From the NCBI GenBank assembly GCA_038533575.1, contig JBCAYL010000001.1, positions 1,454,226 through 1,518,225 of the forward strand: a stretch of DNA of 64,000 nt, read 5' to 3'. A program made the translations under genes and the position numbers. Shown in pieces: positions 28,254-36,807 of the stretch. Every line of letters begins with the position of its first letter. Position 1 is the stretch's first letter. Under the pieces are notes generated by a model. The model searched no databases. It saw nothing but the letters and a program-made list of their open reading frames with translations, and was not told where the DNA came from. This stretch comes from Pseudomonadota bacterium. GTDB lineage: Bacteria; Pseudomonadota; Alphaproteobacteria; Rhodobacterales; Rhodobacteraceae.

Positions 28254-28475
28254 CTGGGTCCTTCCTCAAGCAATAGCGCCGGTCTTGAGACGACAAATCG
28301 CCCTGCACCAGCGGCGACGCTGGGGATGCACGGCGTGAATTGGGTCAAAAAAACCATCCAGTGCGGCAGCAAGGGATGGGTCGGCTACATTTTCATCGTT
28401 GAATACATAGCACACGAATCAGGAAAAAGTAAGCTCTTCTTAAAATCCGCCGCGTTCTCAGGGCGTTGCGCGGCG

Positions 28476-28814
28476 TTAATCCCCCTCGCCGGGTGCCTCG
28501 GAGAAGTACTTCTCAAGCTTCCCCTCTTCCCCGTCGCGCTCCTCCGCGTTGGGCATGGGGTCTTTCTTCGTGATGATGTTGGGCCATTGGAGCGAATACT
28601 TGCGGTTGAACTCGACCCACTTGTCCATGTCCGGCTCGGTGTCGGGCCGGATCGCATCCGCCGGGCATTCCGGCTCGCACACGCCGCAGTCGATGCATTC
28701 ATCGGGGTGGATCACCAGCGTGTTCTCGCCCTCGTAAAAACAGTCCACGGGGCAGACTTCCACGCAATCGGTGAATTTGCACTCAATGCAATTGTCGGTC
28801 ACCACGTAGGTCAT
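28476..28814 (-). CDS. fdxA: Ferredoxin FdxA, [3Fe-4S][4Fe-4S] type
   Basis: 112-residue seven-iron ferredoxin. Cysteines fit a 3Fe-4S cluster (C9, C17, C50) and a 4Fe-4S cluster (C21, C40, C43, C46), with an extra C12 and C25 in the N-terminal [18 protein letters not shown]. The remainder ends in the usual helical tail [18 protein letters not shown]. Electron-transfer partner unknown. 32 bp downstream of the S4 protein on the same strand. Confidence 0.96.
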   Translation of the reverse strand: MTYVVTDNCIECKFTDCVEVCPVDCFYEGENTLVIHPDECIDCGVCEPECPADAIRPDTEPDMDKWVEFNRKYSLQWPNIITKKDPMPNAEERDGEEGKLEKYFSEAPGEGD

Positions 28815-28846
28815 CGGGGGTTCGGTCCTCTTTTCGTGCCGCAGAA

Positions 28847-29230
28847 CTAGTCGTCAAAGACCGAGCCTTCAAGGCGACTTATGGCGCGCCGATCCCGCTT
28901 GGTGGGACGCCCCGCCCGGTCACGGGCAGGATGCTGCTCTTCGCGCGGCGGGCGCGCTTCGGGCGGCGCGAGATCCTTGTAGAGCTGCTGTGCCTCAGGG
29001 GCTGGGCCACGGCGTGTGCCGACGGCAACCAGTTCAATGACGCGCACATCGCGCTGCTGCTGAAATGTCAGCACATCGCCCGGTGCGATGGCGCGCGATG
29101 GCTTCGAGATCGGCGTGGAGTTCACGCGAACCTTCCCCTCCGACACGACCCGCGCAGCAAGCGAGCGCGTCTTGAAGAACCGCGCCTGCCAAAGCCACTT
29201 GTCGACGCGGATGCTGTCGGTCTCACTCAC
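28847..29230 (-). CDS. S4-domain RNA-binding protein (Hsp15-like)
   Basis: 127 residues starting at GTG 29230, which overlaps the helicase stop as GTGA. An S4 RNA-binding domain occupies the first 60 residues: [32 protein letters not shown], typical of the Hsp15/HslR group that rescues stalled 50S-nascent chain complexes. The C-terminal half is basic and disordered. Coupled to the Suv3-like helicase, which suggests shared RNA-related work. Confidence 0.88.
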   Translation of the reverse strand: MSETDSIRVDKWLWQARFFKTRSLAARVVSEGKVRVNSTPISKPSRAIAPGDVLTFQQQRDVRVIELVAVGTRRGPAPEAQQLYKDLAPPEARPPREEQHPARDRAGRPTKRDRRAISRLEGSVFDD

Positions 29231-32136
29231 TCCTTGCCCTTGAGGCCCATGAGGGCCGCGGCGAAGGGATTGTCCGGGTCGATCTTGTCTTTCTTCTGAG
29301 GCTTGGCCTCGTAGGTCTTGGGTCCGCGCGCCTGCGGCTTGCCCCCCTTGCCCTTGGCCGGGCCTTTGCCACGGCCCTGCGGCTTGCCACCCTTGCCACG
29401 GGGTTTCGCGCCATCGGGACGCGCTCCCCGCGGGCGACCGCCACCCCATGTGAATGTGAAGAAAACCTCCATCTCCGGCGCGGCGTCCGCCTCGGCTGGC
29501 TCCGCTGTGGGCGCCTCGGTCGGCGCGGTCTCCGGCCCAGTCTCCGGCCCAGTCTCCGGCACGGGCAAGGCCGCCTCCGCGGGAGGCTTGGGCGCATCCG
29601 GGGGCAGATCGGCAGGCGGCGGTGGAGGCACCTCCCCCGGCGCGTCGCCAGGCGTCTCTCCCGGGACCTCGGAGGGCGGCGGGGCGGGCGGCGTCGGAGG
29701 CGGAGCGGGCGGCTGAGGAATGCCGGCATCGGCGTCCTCGACGACAGGCGCGGGCTTTGCGGGTTTCACCTGCTCGCCCCTCTCCGCGCGGTATCCTAGG
29801 CCTTGCATGAGATCGGCGAATTGCTCTAGCGTCATGCCCGTGATGGAGAGCATGTCGGCGCTCGCTTCAAAGCCGCCGCGCGTGTCCTGCGTCCGGATCA
29901 TGTCCGCGAGGCGCTCGAGCATGTCGATCCGGATCGCGCGCTCCCCGGCCGCGCGGTAGCCTGCCGCGGTATGGAACCAATCCTCGGCGTCCTTGTCCGT
30001 GGGAATGGACACGAGGCCGGGCGGAGGGCTCTCGGGGAAGACATCCACGCCCTTGGCCAGTGACATGAGCACAAGCCGCAGGCGCGTGGGCGCCGGCTTC
30101 AAGAGAAGCGGAAGAAAGATCGTGAACTGTCCGAAGCGCACGCCGTGCTTGCGCAGGAGGCCACGGGCGTCCTGATCGAGATTCTTGACGTCATCTGCCA
30201 CGGCCGCGCGGGGCATGATCCCCATCGCCTCGACCATCTGGAAGGCGAAGCCGCGCGCGAGCCCGGTGAGCGCCTCATCGCGCTGCATGGCGATGAGCGG
30301 CTCGAAGAGCGCGGCGATCTTGCGATCGATGAAATGCTGCAACCGGCGCGCGACCTTCTCGGCCAATTCGGGCCCTGCCTCGTCGTCGACGAAGGCTTTC
30401 ACCTGCGGCTTCAACGGGTCAGAGCCCTGCACGAGCTTGCCCACGGCCTGGTCACCCCACATGAGGCCACCCTGCTCGGTGAAGTCGATCTCTGTATCGG
30501 GCGCGTTGTAGAAGCGGTCTGTCATCAGGTGGAATTTGGGCGCGAGCGCCTGAAGCGCGGCGGAGCGCAGCGTCTTGGCCTCTCCGGCGGAGGAGCTTTC
30601 GTCCTGACGGAACCGAAAGCCCTCCAGCTTGCCCACCACGTGACCTTCCACGGTCACCTCACCCTGATCGTTCACTTCGGCCAAAAGCCTCTCCTTCTGT
30701 TTCAACCGGCGCATGAGGACGCTCGTGCGCCGGTCGACAAATCTCGCGGTCAGCGCGGTGTGCAGCGCGTCTGACAGGCGGTCTTCTACGGCACGGGTCT
30801 CGCCGCGCCAATGGGATTCGTCCTCCACCCAGCCCGCGCGCTGCGCGACGTAGGTCCATGTGCGAACAAACGCCAAGCGCTTGGAAAGCGTGTCGATATC
30901 GCCTTCCGTGCGGTCGATCCGCGCCACCTGCCGTCGGAACCAGTCATTGGGGATCTGGCCCGCCTCGTGGAGATACTTGAAGATCTGCGCGAGGAGCCCG
31001 GCATGCTCCGTGGGGGAGATGCCCCTGAAATCCGGCACGCGGCACACGTCCCAGAGAAGGCGCACAGAGGAGCCAGTCGTCGATCTCGCACGCACTTCGG
31101 CCTCGCTCGTCAGCGCCTTTAGCGCTGCGAGGTCATCGCTTTCCCGCACCCGTGTGAGCCAGGGGTCGGAGGTCGGCGCTTCCAGGCTCTGGATCAGCCG
31201 CTCGGGAGAGCCGAATTCGAGCCGCGAGTTGCGCCATTGCAGCTTCTTCACCGGCGCGAAGCGATGCTCCTGAATGGACGCCACGACCTCCTCGTGGAGC
31301 GGGCTTGCCTCACCGGTAACACCGAACGTGCCATTCGTACGATAGCGCCCGGCCCGTCCGGCGATCTGGCCGAGCTCGCCCGCCATGAGGGGGCGCATGC
31401 GCCGCCCGTCGAACTTGTGCGTGCCGGAGAACGCGACGTGCTCCACGTCGAGGTTGAGCCCCATGCCGATGGCATCGGTGGCGACCATGAAGTCCACGTC
31501 GCCGTTCTGGTAGAGCTCCACCTGCGCGTTCCGCGTGCGCGGGCTGAGTGCGCCCATGACCACGGCCGCCCCGCCCCGCTGACGCTTCAGCAGCTCGGCG
31601 ATGGCATAGACATTCTCCACGCTGAAGCTCACCACCGCCGACCGGGGCCGCATGCGGGAGAGCTTCTTTTCGCCCGTATAGGTCAGCTCCGAGAATCGCT
31701 CCCGGCTCAGGAACTGCGCCTTGGGCACCATGGCAGAAATGGCGGAACGCATCGTATCCGCGCCCATGAAGAGCGTCTCGTGCGTCCCGCGCGCATGTAA
31801 GAGCCTGTCCGTGAAAACATGCCCCCGGTCCAGGTCTGCACACATCTGGATCTCGTCTATGGCCACGAAATCGCAGCCGAGCCCCTCGGGCATCGCCTCG
31901 ACGGTACAGACCCAGTAGGCCGCGCGATCGGGCACGATGCGCTCTTCTCCGGTCACGAGCGCCACGACGGACGGCCCCCGCAGCTTGACGATGCGGTCGT
32001 AGACCTCGCGCGCAAGGAGCCTCAGAGGCAGCCCGATGATGCCCGTGGGATAGGCGATCATGCGCTCGATCGCGTAATGCGTCTTGCCTGTGTTGGTCGG
32101 CCCCAAGACGGCGGTGATCCGCCCCATCTCAGCCAT
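29227..32136 (-). CDS. Suv3-like DExH RNA helicase with long disordered C-terminus
   Basis: 969 residues. Superfamily 2 core close to mitochondrial Suv3: Walker A GPTNTGKT at 12-19, DEIQM at 94-98 (DEIQ in place of DEAD), FMGADTMRS, ATDAIGMGLNLDV and GQIAGRAGRY. Suv3 works with RNA degradation enzymes. After about residue 790 the protein becomes Pro/Glu/Ala-rich, with short repeats of ETGP, then a basic Gly/Lys tail (KPRGKGGKPQGRGKGPAKGK) suited to nonspecific RNA binding. First gene of a helicase-S4-(fdxA) run; the helicase stop overlaps the S4 start. Confidence 0.92.
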   Translation of the reverse strand: MAEMGRITAVLGPTNTGKTHYAIERMIAYPTGIIGLPLRLLAREVYDRIVKLRGPSVVALVTGEERIVPDRAAYWVCTVEAMPEGLGCDFVAIDEIQMCADLDRGHVFTDRLLHARGTHETLFMGADTMRSAISAMVPKAQFLSRERFSELTYTGEKKLSRMRPRSAVVSFSVENVYAIAELLKRQRGGAAVVMGALSPRTRNAQVELYQNGDVDFMVATDAIGMGLNLDVEHVAFSGTHKFDGRRMRPLMAGELGQIAGRAGRYRTNGTFGVTGEASPLHEEVVASIQEHRFAPVKKLQWRNSRLEFGSPERLIQSLEAPTSDPWLTRVRESDDLAALKALTSEAEVRARSTTGSSVRLLWDVCRVPDFRGISPTEHAGLLAQIFKYLHEAGQIPNDWFRRQVARIDRTEGDIDTLSKRLAFVRTWTYVAQRAGWVEDESHWRGETRAVEDRLSDALHTALTARFVDRRTSVLMRRLKQKERLLAEVNDQGEVTVEGHVVGKLEGFRFRQDESSSAGEAKTLRSAALQALAPKFHLMTDRFYNAPDTEIDFTEQGGLMWGDQAVGKLVQGSDPLKPQVKAFVDDEAGPELAEKVARRLQHFIDRKIAALFEPLIAMQRDEALTGLARGFAFQMVEAMGIMPRAAVADDVKNLDQDARGLLRKHGVRFGQFTIFLPLLLKPAPTRLRLVLMSLAKGVDVFPESPPPGLVSIPTDKDAEDWFHTAAGYRAAGERAIRIDMLERLADMIRTQDTRGGFEASADMLSITGMTLEQFADLMQGLGYRAERGEQVKPAKPAPVVEDADAGIPQPPAPPPTPPAPPPSEVPGETPGDAPGEVPPPPPADLPPDAPKPPAEAALPVPETGPETGPETAPTEAPTAEPAEADAAPEMEVFFTFTWGGGRPRGARPDGAKPRGKGGKPQGRGKGPAKGKGGKPQARGPKTYEAKPQKKDKIDPDNPFAAALMGLKGKE
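29528..29560. repeat. 12-bp tandem repeat inside the helicase gene
   Basis: The unit GTCTCCGGCCCA is present 2.8 times head to tail and encodes repeated ETGP on the minus strand. Exact identity of the copies suggests recent slippage; copy number may vary among strains without shifting the frame. Confidence 0.85.
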
Positions 32137-32166
32137 GCGTGCTCCCCCGAGACAGGGGCCAGTCGT

Positions 32167-32727
32167 TCAAAGGCGCTGGCCCGCCGTCGCTTTTTCCAAT
32201 CTCTCTATCGTCGCCGATAGGTTTTCGCGGTGGGGATGTATAGCCCGCACGGCATGGTAGACCTCAAGCGCCTCCTCGGGCATGTCGAGCTCTTCAAGAA
32301 TGACCGCGAGGCCGGACATGGCCCCGAAATGCCGCGGCTCCAGCGCCAGCGCGCGGCGCAGATCAGCGAGCGCCGGGCCGAATTTGCCGACGTTGTAGTA
32401 GGCCGTCGCCCGAGCGTGAAAGCCCTGCGCGAATTTCGGCGCGTGGTCCGTCAGAGCCGTGAGATGCTCTATGGCTGCCTCGAAATCCTCGTCCTGAAGA
32501 GCAGCCTCGCCGCGCTCCAGAAGCAGGTCCATGGCCGGCGAGCCCGATTTGGACCATTCCTGCCAGATCTTCTGCTCGAGCGGCGCGTAGTCCGCGGGGT
32601 CCACGTTCTGCAAACGCTCAAAGAGCGGGTCCAGGTCTGTTTGCTGCGCCGCGGCGGGTAGGGAAAACCCGACCCCCATCAGAAGTGCCGCAACGGTATA
32701 TCGACGGATGTTTGTAAACGTGAGCAT
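32167..32727 (-). CDS. Exported tetratricopeptide-repeat protein
   Basis: 186 residues. A signal peptide (YTVAALLMGVGFSLPAAAQ, cleaved near 27) is followed by three TPR-type helical pairs: AMDLLLERGEAALQDEDFEAA, FHARATAYYNVGKFGPALADL and GLAVILEELDMPEEALEVY. Likely a periplasmic scaffold; partner unknown. Start chosen at 32727 because longer frames lack a signal sequence. It lies 30 bp upstream of the helicase on the same strand, and divergent from the SCP2 gene. Confidence 0.85.
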   Translation of the reverse strand: MLTFTNIRRYTVAALLMGVGFSLPAAAQQTDLDPLFERLQNVDPADYAPLEQKIWQEWSKSGSPAMDLLLERGEAALQDEDFEAAIEHLTALTDHAPKFAQGFHARATAYYNVGKFGPALADLRRALALEPRHFGAMSGLAVILEELDMPEEALEVYHAVRAIHPHRENLSATIERLEKATAGQRL

Positions 32728-32791
32728 GACGCGATTGAATGTAGCCGAGGGCAGGACAAATACCAGCCTGAGCGAAAGCAAGGAGCAAGAC

Positions 32792-33076
32792 ATGAGCATG
32801 ATCGACACGGCCGTAGCCGCACTCAAGGAGAAGGTGGACGGCGGCTTCGACGGCACCGCGAAATTCGAGATCGCCGACGAAGGCTCGATCATCATCGACC
32901 GTGACGGCGTGCGCGCCGACGATGGTGACGCTGACGTCACGCTGAAGGCCGACGCGGATACCTTCAAGGGCATTCTCGACGGCAACGTGAACCCCACGAC
33001 CGCATTCATGACCGGCAAGCTCAGCGTCGATGGCGACATGGGCATGGCCATGAAGCTCGCGGGCGTCCTGGGCTAG
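32792..33076 (+). CDS. SCP2 sterol-carrier-domain protein
   Basis: 94-residue stand-alone SCP2 fold: amphipathic first helix DTAVAALKEKVDGGFDGTAKFEI and the C-terminal NPTTAFMTGKLSVDGDMGMAMKLAGVL that lines the lipid cavity. Such bacterial proteins bind acyl chains or other hydrophobic ligands. AGGAG precedes ATG 32792. Five bases upstream of a lysophospholipase-like hydrolase on the same strand, which hints at a lipid-related pair. Confidence 0.9.
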   Translation: MSMIDTAVAALKEKVDGGFDGTAKFEIADEGSIIIDRDGVRADDGDADVTLKADADTFKGILDGNVNPTTAFMTGKLSVDGDMGMAMKLAGVLG

Positions 33077-33081
33077 GCACC

Positions 33082-34038
33082 ATGGAGGCGGCACCGCTCC
33101 ATACCGATGTCGCCGAAGGGCCCGACGGCGGGTCAGCCCATTGGCTGCTCGCCTCCGACGGCCTCCGGATCAGGATCGGCGTCTGGCCCGAGGGCGGGAC
33201 GCACGGGACGGTGTTCATCTTTCCGGGGCGGACGGAATACGTCGAAAAATACGGTCGATCGGCGACCGAACTGAAAACGCGCGGCTTTGCGACCGTTGCC
33301 GTGGACTGGCGCGGGCAAGGCATTGCGGATCGCATGCTCGAAGACGGCCGGATCGGCCATGTCATGCGCTTCGGCGACTACCAGCACGATGTGGCCGCCG
33401 TGATGGACGCGGCGCGCCAGCTCGACTTGCCGCGGCCGTGGTTCCTCCTCGGCCATTCCATGGGCGGATGCATCGGCCTCCGGGCCGTGCTCGACGGCCT
33501 CGACGTCGCCGCCTGTGCGTTTTCGGCACCGATGTGGGGCGTTCAGATTTCGGCCGGCCTCAGGCCCGTGGCCTGGACGCTAAGCTCGGTCCTGCCGCCA
33601 ATTGGGCTCGGCAACATGAAGTCACCCGGCACCAACGATATCGTCTACGTGCTCGACGGCGAATTCGAGGACAACACGCTCACCAACGATCGCGAAACGT
33701 GGGAGTACATGGCGCGGCAGGCGCGGGCTCATCCCGAGATCGCGCTGGGCTCGCCCTCGATCATCTGGCTGCGTGAGGCCCTCCGGGAGATGCGCACCCT
33801 CTCCACGCGGCCCTCGCCTGAGATGCCAGGGCTTTGCTTTCTCGGCACGAACGAGCGCATCGTCGATCCTGCGCGCATCAAGCGGCGCATGGAGGAGTGG
33901 CCCGGCGGTCGGCTCATCGAATTCAAGGATGCCGAGCACGAGGTCATGATGGAGGAGCCCGACGTGCGCCAGGCGGTGTTCGACGCCTGCGCGGAGCACT
34001 TCAAAGCGGCCACCTTGGCCAAGGCCTCCTGGACCTAG
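33082..34038 (+). CDS. Alpha/beta hydrolase, lysophospholipase (PldB)-like
   Basis: 318 residues. Nucleophile elbow GHSMGG with Ser126, an early FIFPGRTEYVEKYG and AVDWRGQG typical of monoglyceride lipase/lysophospholipase proteins, and a late His in DAEHEVMMEEP. Substrate probably a lysophospholipid or monoglyceride; not proven. Cotranscribed with the SCP2 gene. Its TAG stop lies within the CTAG shared with the convergent aldolase gene. Confidence 0.88.
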   Translation: MEAAPLHTDVAEGPDGGSAHWLLASDGLRIRIGVWPEGGTHGTVFIFPGRTEYVEKYGRSATELKTRGFATVAVDWRGQGIADRMLEDGRIGHVMRFGDYQHDVAAVMDAARQLDLPRPWFLLGHSMGGCIGLRAVLDGLDVAACAFSAPMWGVQISAGLRPVAWTLSSVLPPIGLGNMKSPGTNDIVYVLDGEFEDNTLTNDRETWEYMARQARAHPEIALGSPSIIWLREALREMRTLSTRPSPEMPGLCFLGTNERIVDPARIKRRMEEWPGGRLIEFKDAEHEVMMEEPDVRQAVFDACAEHFKAATLAKASWT

Positions 34039-34799
34039 CCCTTGATCTTGTGAACGCCCATGGCCTCCGCTGCGGCGCCCGCCCGGAGCCAGTTGTGCTC
34101 GGACGCGATGAAGAAGACCGTCAGCCCGTGATGCACGAGGCTTTCTGCCTGCACTGCGTTTCCGACAAAGGTCATGTACGCCTTGCCATGTGCCTTGGCG
34201 GCTGCGCCACAGGTCGCATAGGCCGCGGCCAATTCGTCCGAGCTTTGGTCGCGTTTCCCGTATCCCACCGACAGGTCCGCGGGCCCGAGGAAGAGCCCGT
34301 CCACGCCCGGCGTGGCGGCGATGGCGTCAGCGGCCTCCACGCCCGCAGGCTCCTCGATCTGCGCGATGAGGATCGTCTCAGACGTCTGATCGAGGATCTC
34401 CGGCATCTTGCGGGTGGCAAAGCCTGCCCAGCGCGTCGAGCCGGCATAGCCGCGCCCGCCCAGCCCGAAATGCCCCGCTTTCGCCAGCGCCGCCGCCTTC
34501 TCCGCGCTATCCACATGGGGCGCGACGATCCCCACGGCTCCGGCGTCGAGGGCTTGCAGGATATCCGGCGCGGCATTCGCACCGGGACGCACGAGGATGG
34601 GAAAATCAAGCGCCCGGCCGATGGCGAGGCACATGTCCATCCGCGCGCGGTCAAACGGGGCGTGCTCGGCATCGAGGCAGAGAAAATCGAGGCCGGAGCC
34701 GGCGAGCACCTCCACGAGTTCGTAGGCCGGTGTCTTCAAGAAGGTGCCCGCGAGCATCTCCCCGGCCATCATGCGGCTCTTGAAATCTGAAATGCCCAT
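34035..34799 (-). CDS. HpcH/HpaI family aldolase
   Basis: 254 residues, class II pyruvate aldolase of the HpcH/HpaI/citrate-lyase-beta type. Visible: GTFLKTPAYELVEVLAGSGLDFLCLDAEHAPFD (Asp/Glu/His cluster), ILVRPG, IAQIEEPAGVEAAD with a metal-binding Glu, and GLFLGPADLSVGYG with the metal Asp. Cleaves 4-hydroxy-2-oxoacids to pyruvate plus an aldehyde; the specific substrate cannot be told. Confidence 0.9.
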   Translation of the reverse strand: MGISDFKSRMMAGEMLAGTFLKTPAYELVEVLAGSGLDFLCLDAEHAPFDRARMDMCLAIGRALDFPILVRPGANAAPDILQALDAGAVGIVAPHVDSAEKAAALAKAGHFGLGGRGYAGSTRWAGFATRKMPEILDQTSETILIAQIEEPAGVEAADAIAATPGVDGLFLGPADLSVGYGKRDQSSDELAAAYATCGAAAKAHGKAYMTFVGNAVQAESLVHHGLTVFFIASEHNWLRAGAAAEAMGVHKIKG

Positions 34800-34879
34800 G
34801 GTGCCCTCCCTTTGACCCGCGCGAGAGCATCACGGGCGGCTCCGCTTGGCAAGCGCCCTTGGCCTGCTACCCTAGGCTC

Positions 34880-35896
34880 ATGGTTTTGAGCTTCACGGAT
34901 CGCGGGATTTACTGCGCAGCGGGCGATTTCTACATCGATCCCTGGCGCCCGGTGGATCGCGCGCTCATCACCCACGGCCATGCCGATCACGCCCGCCCGG
35001 GCATGGGGCGCTATCTCAGCACGGACGGCGCGGCCCCGGTCATCCGCTACCGTCTCGGAGACATCGCGCTCGACACGGTGTCCTACGGCGAAGTGCGGCG
35101 CATCGGAGATGCGGAGGTCAGCTTCTTCCCGGCGGGCCACGTGCCGGGCTCTGCGCAGATCCGCGTGGAGGTGGCCGGTGAGGTCTGGGTCGCTTCGGGC
35201 GACTACAAGGTGGTCGACGATGGGCTCTCGGAGCCCTTCGAGCCCGTGCCCTGCCACGCCTTCATCACCGAATGCACCTTTGGCCTCCCCGTCTTCAATT
35301 GGACGCCCGAACCGCAGGTCCGAGCATCGCTCAACGCGTGGTGGCGCAAGAACGCGGCGGAGGGACGCCCCTCCATCATCGGCGCCTACAGCCTCGGAAA
35401 AGCCCAGCGCATCCTCGCCGCCGTGGAGCCTGACATCGGGCCGATCCTGACCCATGGCGCGGTGGAGAACACGAACGAAGTCCTGCGCAAACAGGGCTAC
35501 CGGCTTCCCGACACGCTCCGTGTCACGCCAGATCTCAAGGCGAGGGACCATCCCGGCGCCCTCATCGTCGCTCCGCCTTCGGCCCTCGGCTCCTCATGGT
35601 CGCACCGCTTCAGCGGCGCGTCCTCCGCCTTTGCCTCAGGCTGGATGGCGCTCAGGGGCGTGCGCCGGCGCCGCGCCGCGGACCGCGGATTTGTGATGTC
35701 CGATCACGCGGACTGGGCCGGGCTCAACGAGGCCATCGGAGAGACGGGCGCGGAGCGGATCTTCGTGACCCATGGATACACCTCCGTCTTCCGCCAATGG
35801 CTCGAGGCCCAAGGCTATGACGCCGCCATCGTTGAGACCGATTACGAGGGCGACAGTCTCGACGCCTCGGACGACACCGCCAACGAGGCCGCATGA
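34880..35896 (+). CDS. Ligase-associated DNA exonuclease (metallo-beta-lactamase/beta-CASP fold)
   Basis: 338 residues. Metallo-beta-lactamase metal motif HGHADH at 32-37, later PAGHVPGSAQI, SGDYK, and the C-terminal SDHADW and VTHGYTSVFRQWLEAQG. Family members sit next to ATP-dependent ligases and are thought to trim DNA ends for repair. A ligase is two genes downstream in the same operon (ATGA overlap at each join), supporting this role. Start ATG at 34880; a TTG seven codons earlier is less likely. Confidence 0.88.
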   Translation: MVLSFTDRGIYCAAGDFYIDPWRPVDRALITHGHADHARPGMGRYLSTDGAAPVIRYRLGDIALDTVSYGEVRRIGDAEVSFFPAGHVPGSAQIRVEVAGEVWVASGDYKVVDDGLSEPFEPVPCHAFITECTFGLPVFNWTPEPQVRASLNAWWRKNAAEGRPSIIGAYSLGKAQRILAAVEPDIGPILTHGAVENTNEVLRKQGYRLPDTLRVTPDLKARDHPGALIVAPPSALGSSWSHRFSGASSAFASGWMALRGVRRRRAADRGFVMSDHADWAGLNEAIGETGAERIFVTHGYTSVFRQWLEAQGYDAAIVETDYEGDSLDASDDTANEAA

Positions 35897-36807
35897 CCGC
35901 AACATTTCCCTGGGACGGCCAGCCCCGCCACTGGCGCGACCGCGTCATCGCCTGGGGCGCGCAGCGCATCGTGCAGCCCAGCTTGCGCCGGGAGGCGAGC
36001 TGGGAGAGCCATCGCCGGGGCTTTCGCCTCGCCGCCCGCCTCCGCCGATCCGCCCGCGCCAAGGGCATCTCCTGGCGGTCGGTGGCGCTCGGGCCGCTCG
36101 GCGCGCTGGAGATCCTGCCCAAGGCCCCGACGCGGCGTCTCCTCTACATCCACGGGGGTGGGTTCGTGCTCGGCGCGCCAGAGACGCATCTCGTGCTTAT
36201 GACGCATCTCGCCAAGGCCGCCAATGCCGCCATCCTCGCGCCCGCCTATCGCCTCGCCCCCGAGAACCCCTTCCCCGCTGCCGCCGATGACGTGGAGGCT
36301 GCCGCGGACGCGGCCGGGGGCTGGCGGCGTGATCTCGGGCCGATCTTTCTCGGGGGAGACAGTGCCGGCGGATGCCTGGCGCTCGTGGCGCTCCAGCATG
36401 CGCTCCGGACCGGTACAGAGATCGGCGGCACCGTTCTTTTCAGCCCGGCCACGATCGTCGACCCGGAGCGCCCGGTGCCCGAGGCGAACGACCTGCTTTT
36501 CCCCGAGGTCCTGCTGCACCGCATCGGCGCGGCCTATGCCCGCGACGCGGACGCGCGCGACCCGCGCCTCGCGCCCGTCCACGGCGACTACACCGGCGCG
36601 CCGCCCACGCTCATCCATTGCGTGAAAGAAGAGTTCCTCGAGGAAGACAGCGATGCGATCGCCGCGCGGCTGGCTGGATGCGGCGCGCAAGTGACCCTCG
36701 AGAAAGTCCGGTCCATGCCCCATGCCTGGCACTTCATGGCGGGCTCCTCTCCGCTCGCGGATGACGCCGTGGCCCGAGCCGCCGCCTTCATCGAGGCGCA
36801 GGCATGA
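35893..36807 (+). CDS. Alpha/beta hydrolase, hormone-sensitive-lipase (HSL) family
   Basis: 304 residues. Oxyanion motif HGGG at 87-90 and nucleophile GDSAGG with Ser157 define the HSL/acetyl-hydrolase group; a late His in MPHAWHFMAG completes the triad. Probable esterase or lipase of unknown substrate. Unexpectedly placed between exonuclease and ligase with four-base overlaps on each side, so it is translated with the repair genes. Confidence 0.88.
   Translation: MTATFPWDGQPRHWRDRVIAWGAQRIVQPSLRREASWESHRRGFRLAARLRRSARAKGISWRSVALGPLGALEILPKAPTRRLLYIHGGGFVLGAPETHLVLMTHLAKAANAAILAPAYRLAPENPFPAAADDVEAAADAAGGWRRDLGPIFLGGDSAGGCLALVALQHALRTGTEIGGTVLFSPATIVDPERPVPEANDLLFPEVLLHRIGAAYARDADARDPRLAPVHGDYTGAPPTLIHCVKEEFLEEDSDAIAARLAGCGAQVTLEKVRSMPHAWHFMAGSSPLADDAVARAAAFIEAQA

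Noticed and set aside
28254-28475. Possible gene in the carD-fdxA gap
   Set aside because: No frame with ribosome site and codon bias; treated as the carD promoter region.
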